Shown here: positions 6,377-7,109 of the stretch, piece after piece
How the letters are laid out: every line of letters begins with the position of its first letter
How positions within the stretch are numbered: the stretch's first letter is position 1
Source of the DNA: an uncultured Oscillospiraceae bacterium
GTDB taxonomy: Bacteria; Bacillota_A; Clostridia; Oscillospirales; Oscillospiraceae
DNA length: 7,109 nt
NCBI GenBank assembly: GCA_910584605.1
Contig: CAJUAW010000131.1
Coordinates: 1 to 7,109, forward strand
Reading direction: 5' to 3'
Position numbers and translations under genes: made by a program
Notes under the pieces: generated by a model
Database searches by the model: none
Seen by the model: only the letters and a program-made list of their open reading frames with translations
Told to the model about the DNA's origin: nothing

Positions 6377-6396
6377 AGAGAGATATGAGAAAAATA
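6377..6396 (+). promoter_or_regulatory. Second copy of the putative response-regulator site
   Basis: The plus strand reads AGAGAGATATGAGAAAAATA, 19 of 20 identical to the element before ggt. It lies one base upstream of the -35 box of the minus-strand promoter, in opposite orientation relative to its promoter from the ggt copy. Its position suggests autoregulation of the two-component operon. Confidence 0.55.
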
Positions 6397-6490
6397 ACAC
6401 GAACAAGCCGGTCCCTTGAGTTTGCAGGCTTGGATTATCTTCTCTCGGTCCAAATATGTTCATTCAAAATATTTCGGCAAACATTCCGAT

Positions 6491-6532
6491 GAAAATAAAG
6501 AAAAGAACCCGAGTGACAGTGAATCACTCGGG
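6491..6532 (-). terminator. Rho-independent terminator of tsf
   Basis: CCCGAGTGA (6508-6516) and TCACTCGGG (6524-6532) form a perfect 9-bp stem with a 7-base loop. On the minus strand it is followed by the T-rich TTCTTTTCTTTATTTTC. It lies about 65 bases past the tsf stop codon. The plus-strand side is followed by CCCTTTTG, so weak two-way action is possible. Confidence 0.9.
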
Positions 6533-6597
6533 CCCTTTTGTGGGTCAAGATATTAGGGACACTCTGTCGGATGTGAAGTGGACAACGACCGGGGCGT

Positions 6598-7109
6598 TTA
6601 CTTGATCATGGAGGCGACCTCGGCGGCGAAGTCGTCCTCGGCCTTCTCAATGCCCTCGCCGGTGGCGAAGCGGGTGAAAGCCTTCACGGCGATCTTGCCG
6701 CCCAGCTCCTTGGCCACGGCAGCCACGTGCTTCTCCACGGAGATCTTGTTCTCCTTGACAAAGGCCTGCTGGAGCAGGCAGTTCTCCTCATAGTACTTGC
6801 CAAGCTTGCCCATGACGATGCCTTCCTTCACCTTGTCGGGCTTGGAGGCCATCTTGGGGTCGTTGGCCATGGCGGCCAGCTGGATCTCCTTCTCCTTGTC
6901 CAGCACCTCCTGGCTCACGTCGGACTTGTCCAGGTAGGTGGGATTCATGGCGCAGATCTGCATGGCCACGTCCTTGCCCAGCTCCACTACCTTGGCGGCG
7001 TCGATGCCCTCGACCTCCAGGTTGACCAGCACGCCAACCTTGCCGCCCATGTGGATATAGGGCACGTTCACGCCGCCGGCATAGCGGACGAAGCGGCGGA
7101 TCTGGATGT
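6598..7109 (-). CDS. tsf: Translation elongation factor Ts, 3' part (5' end outside the window)
   Basis: The last 170 or so codons of EF-Ts, the cytosolic factor that removes GDP from EF-Tu and so recycles it during translation. The visible part begins in the core domain, IQIRRFVRYAGGVNVPYIHMGG followed by KVGVLVNLEVEG, continues through LGKDVAMQICAMNPTYL, the coiled dimerisation segment (KEGIVMGKLGKYYEENCLLQQ), and ends RFATGEGIEKAEDDFAAEVA, close to the E. coli C-terminus. The N-terminal UBA-like domain that binds EF-Tu, and the start codon, lie beyond 7109; family members have roughly 280-310 residues. A GTG inside the core could be mistaken for a start at 7071 but the family reading continues unbroken upstream. 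rpsB is normally the gene before tsf but cannot be seen here. The gene is unrelated in function to its neighbours and is closed off by its own terminator. Confidence 0.97.
   Translation of the reverse strand, partial: IQIRRFVRYAGGVNVPYIHMGGKVGVLVNLEVEGIDAAKVVELGKDVAMQICAMNPTYLDKSDVSQEVLDKEKEIQLAAMANDPKMASKPDKVKEGIVMGKLGKYYEENCLLQQAFVKENKISVEKHVAAVAKELGGKIAVKAFTRFATGEGIEKAEDDFAAEVASMIK

Larger units (their letters stand above)
6108..6597. other. 490-base intergenic region between tsf and the hydrolase operon
   Basis: Reading from tsf, this region holds the tsf terminator (6491-6532), an AT-rich stretch with no convincing gene (6397-6490), the putative regulator site (6377-6396), the operon promoter (6346-6375), and then a leader of about 230 bases that overlaps an antisense coding remnant (6145-6318). 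I see no tRNA, attachment site, or recognised riboswitch here. Confidence 0.7.

Noticed and set aside
6385..6492. A 35-codon plus-strand frame starting MRKITRTSR after a GAGAGAG stretch
   Set aside because: Its front is the putative regulator site, it has no recognisable motif or promoter, and it is short enough to arise by chance.

Overview
The window looks like chromosomal DNA from a GC-rich Firmicute of the gut Oscillospiraceae type (Flavonifractor/Lawsonibacter-like). This is an inference from the high-GC codon use, the style of the lipoprotein signal peptides (MKKL...LTAC followed by an Ala/Ser/Pro-rich linker), the strong AGGAGG ribosome sites and the EF-Ts sequence; no rRNA or species marker is present. 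Every convincing gene lies on the minus strand, so transcription runs from high to low coordinates.

Right edge (6491-7109): the 3' two thirds of tsf (elongation factor Ts), a housekeeping gene, closed by a good rho-independent terminator. Then comes a gap of about 490 bases holding an orphan plus-strand coding remnant and a clear minus-strand promoter.

Middle (3285-6107): a compact three-gene operon. It encodes a membrane-anchored M14 (succinylglutamate desuccinylase/aspartoacylase-type) metallohydrolase, a sensor histidine kinase with about six membrane spans, and a CitB-type response regulator. Stop and start codons overlap as ATGA between the hydrolase and kinase, the kinase and regulator overlap by 38 bases, and a hairpin plus six T ends the unit.

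Left part (1-3244): a second operon begins at its own promoter. It encodes a lipoprotein gamma-glutamyltransferase, a small DUF6305-like lipoprotein and the start of a TRAP-type (DctM-like) large permease that runs off the window.

The most interesting signal links the two operons. Each promoter has a near-consensus -35, an 18-base spacer and the -10 box TATCAT. Directly upstream of each -35 lies the same 20-base element (19 of 20 identical), in opposite orientation. The simplest reading is that the response regulator controls both its own operon and the ggt operon. The window would then describe one surface system: two extracytoplasmic hydrolases acting on gamma-glutamyl or N-acyl amino-acid compounds, a membrane transporter with an unusual lipoprotein partner, and a dedicated two-component switch. 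Substrate and ligand cannot be read from the sequence.
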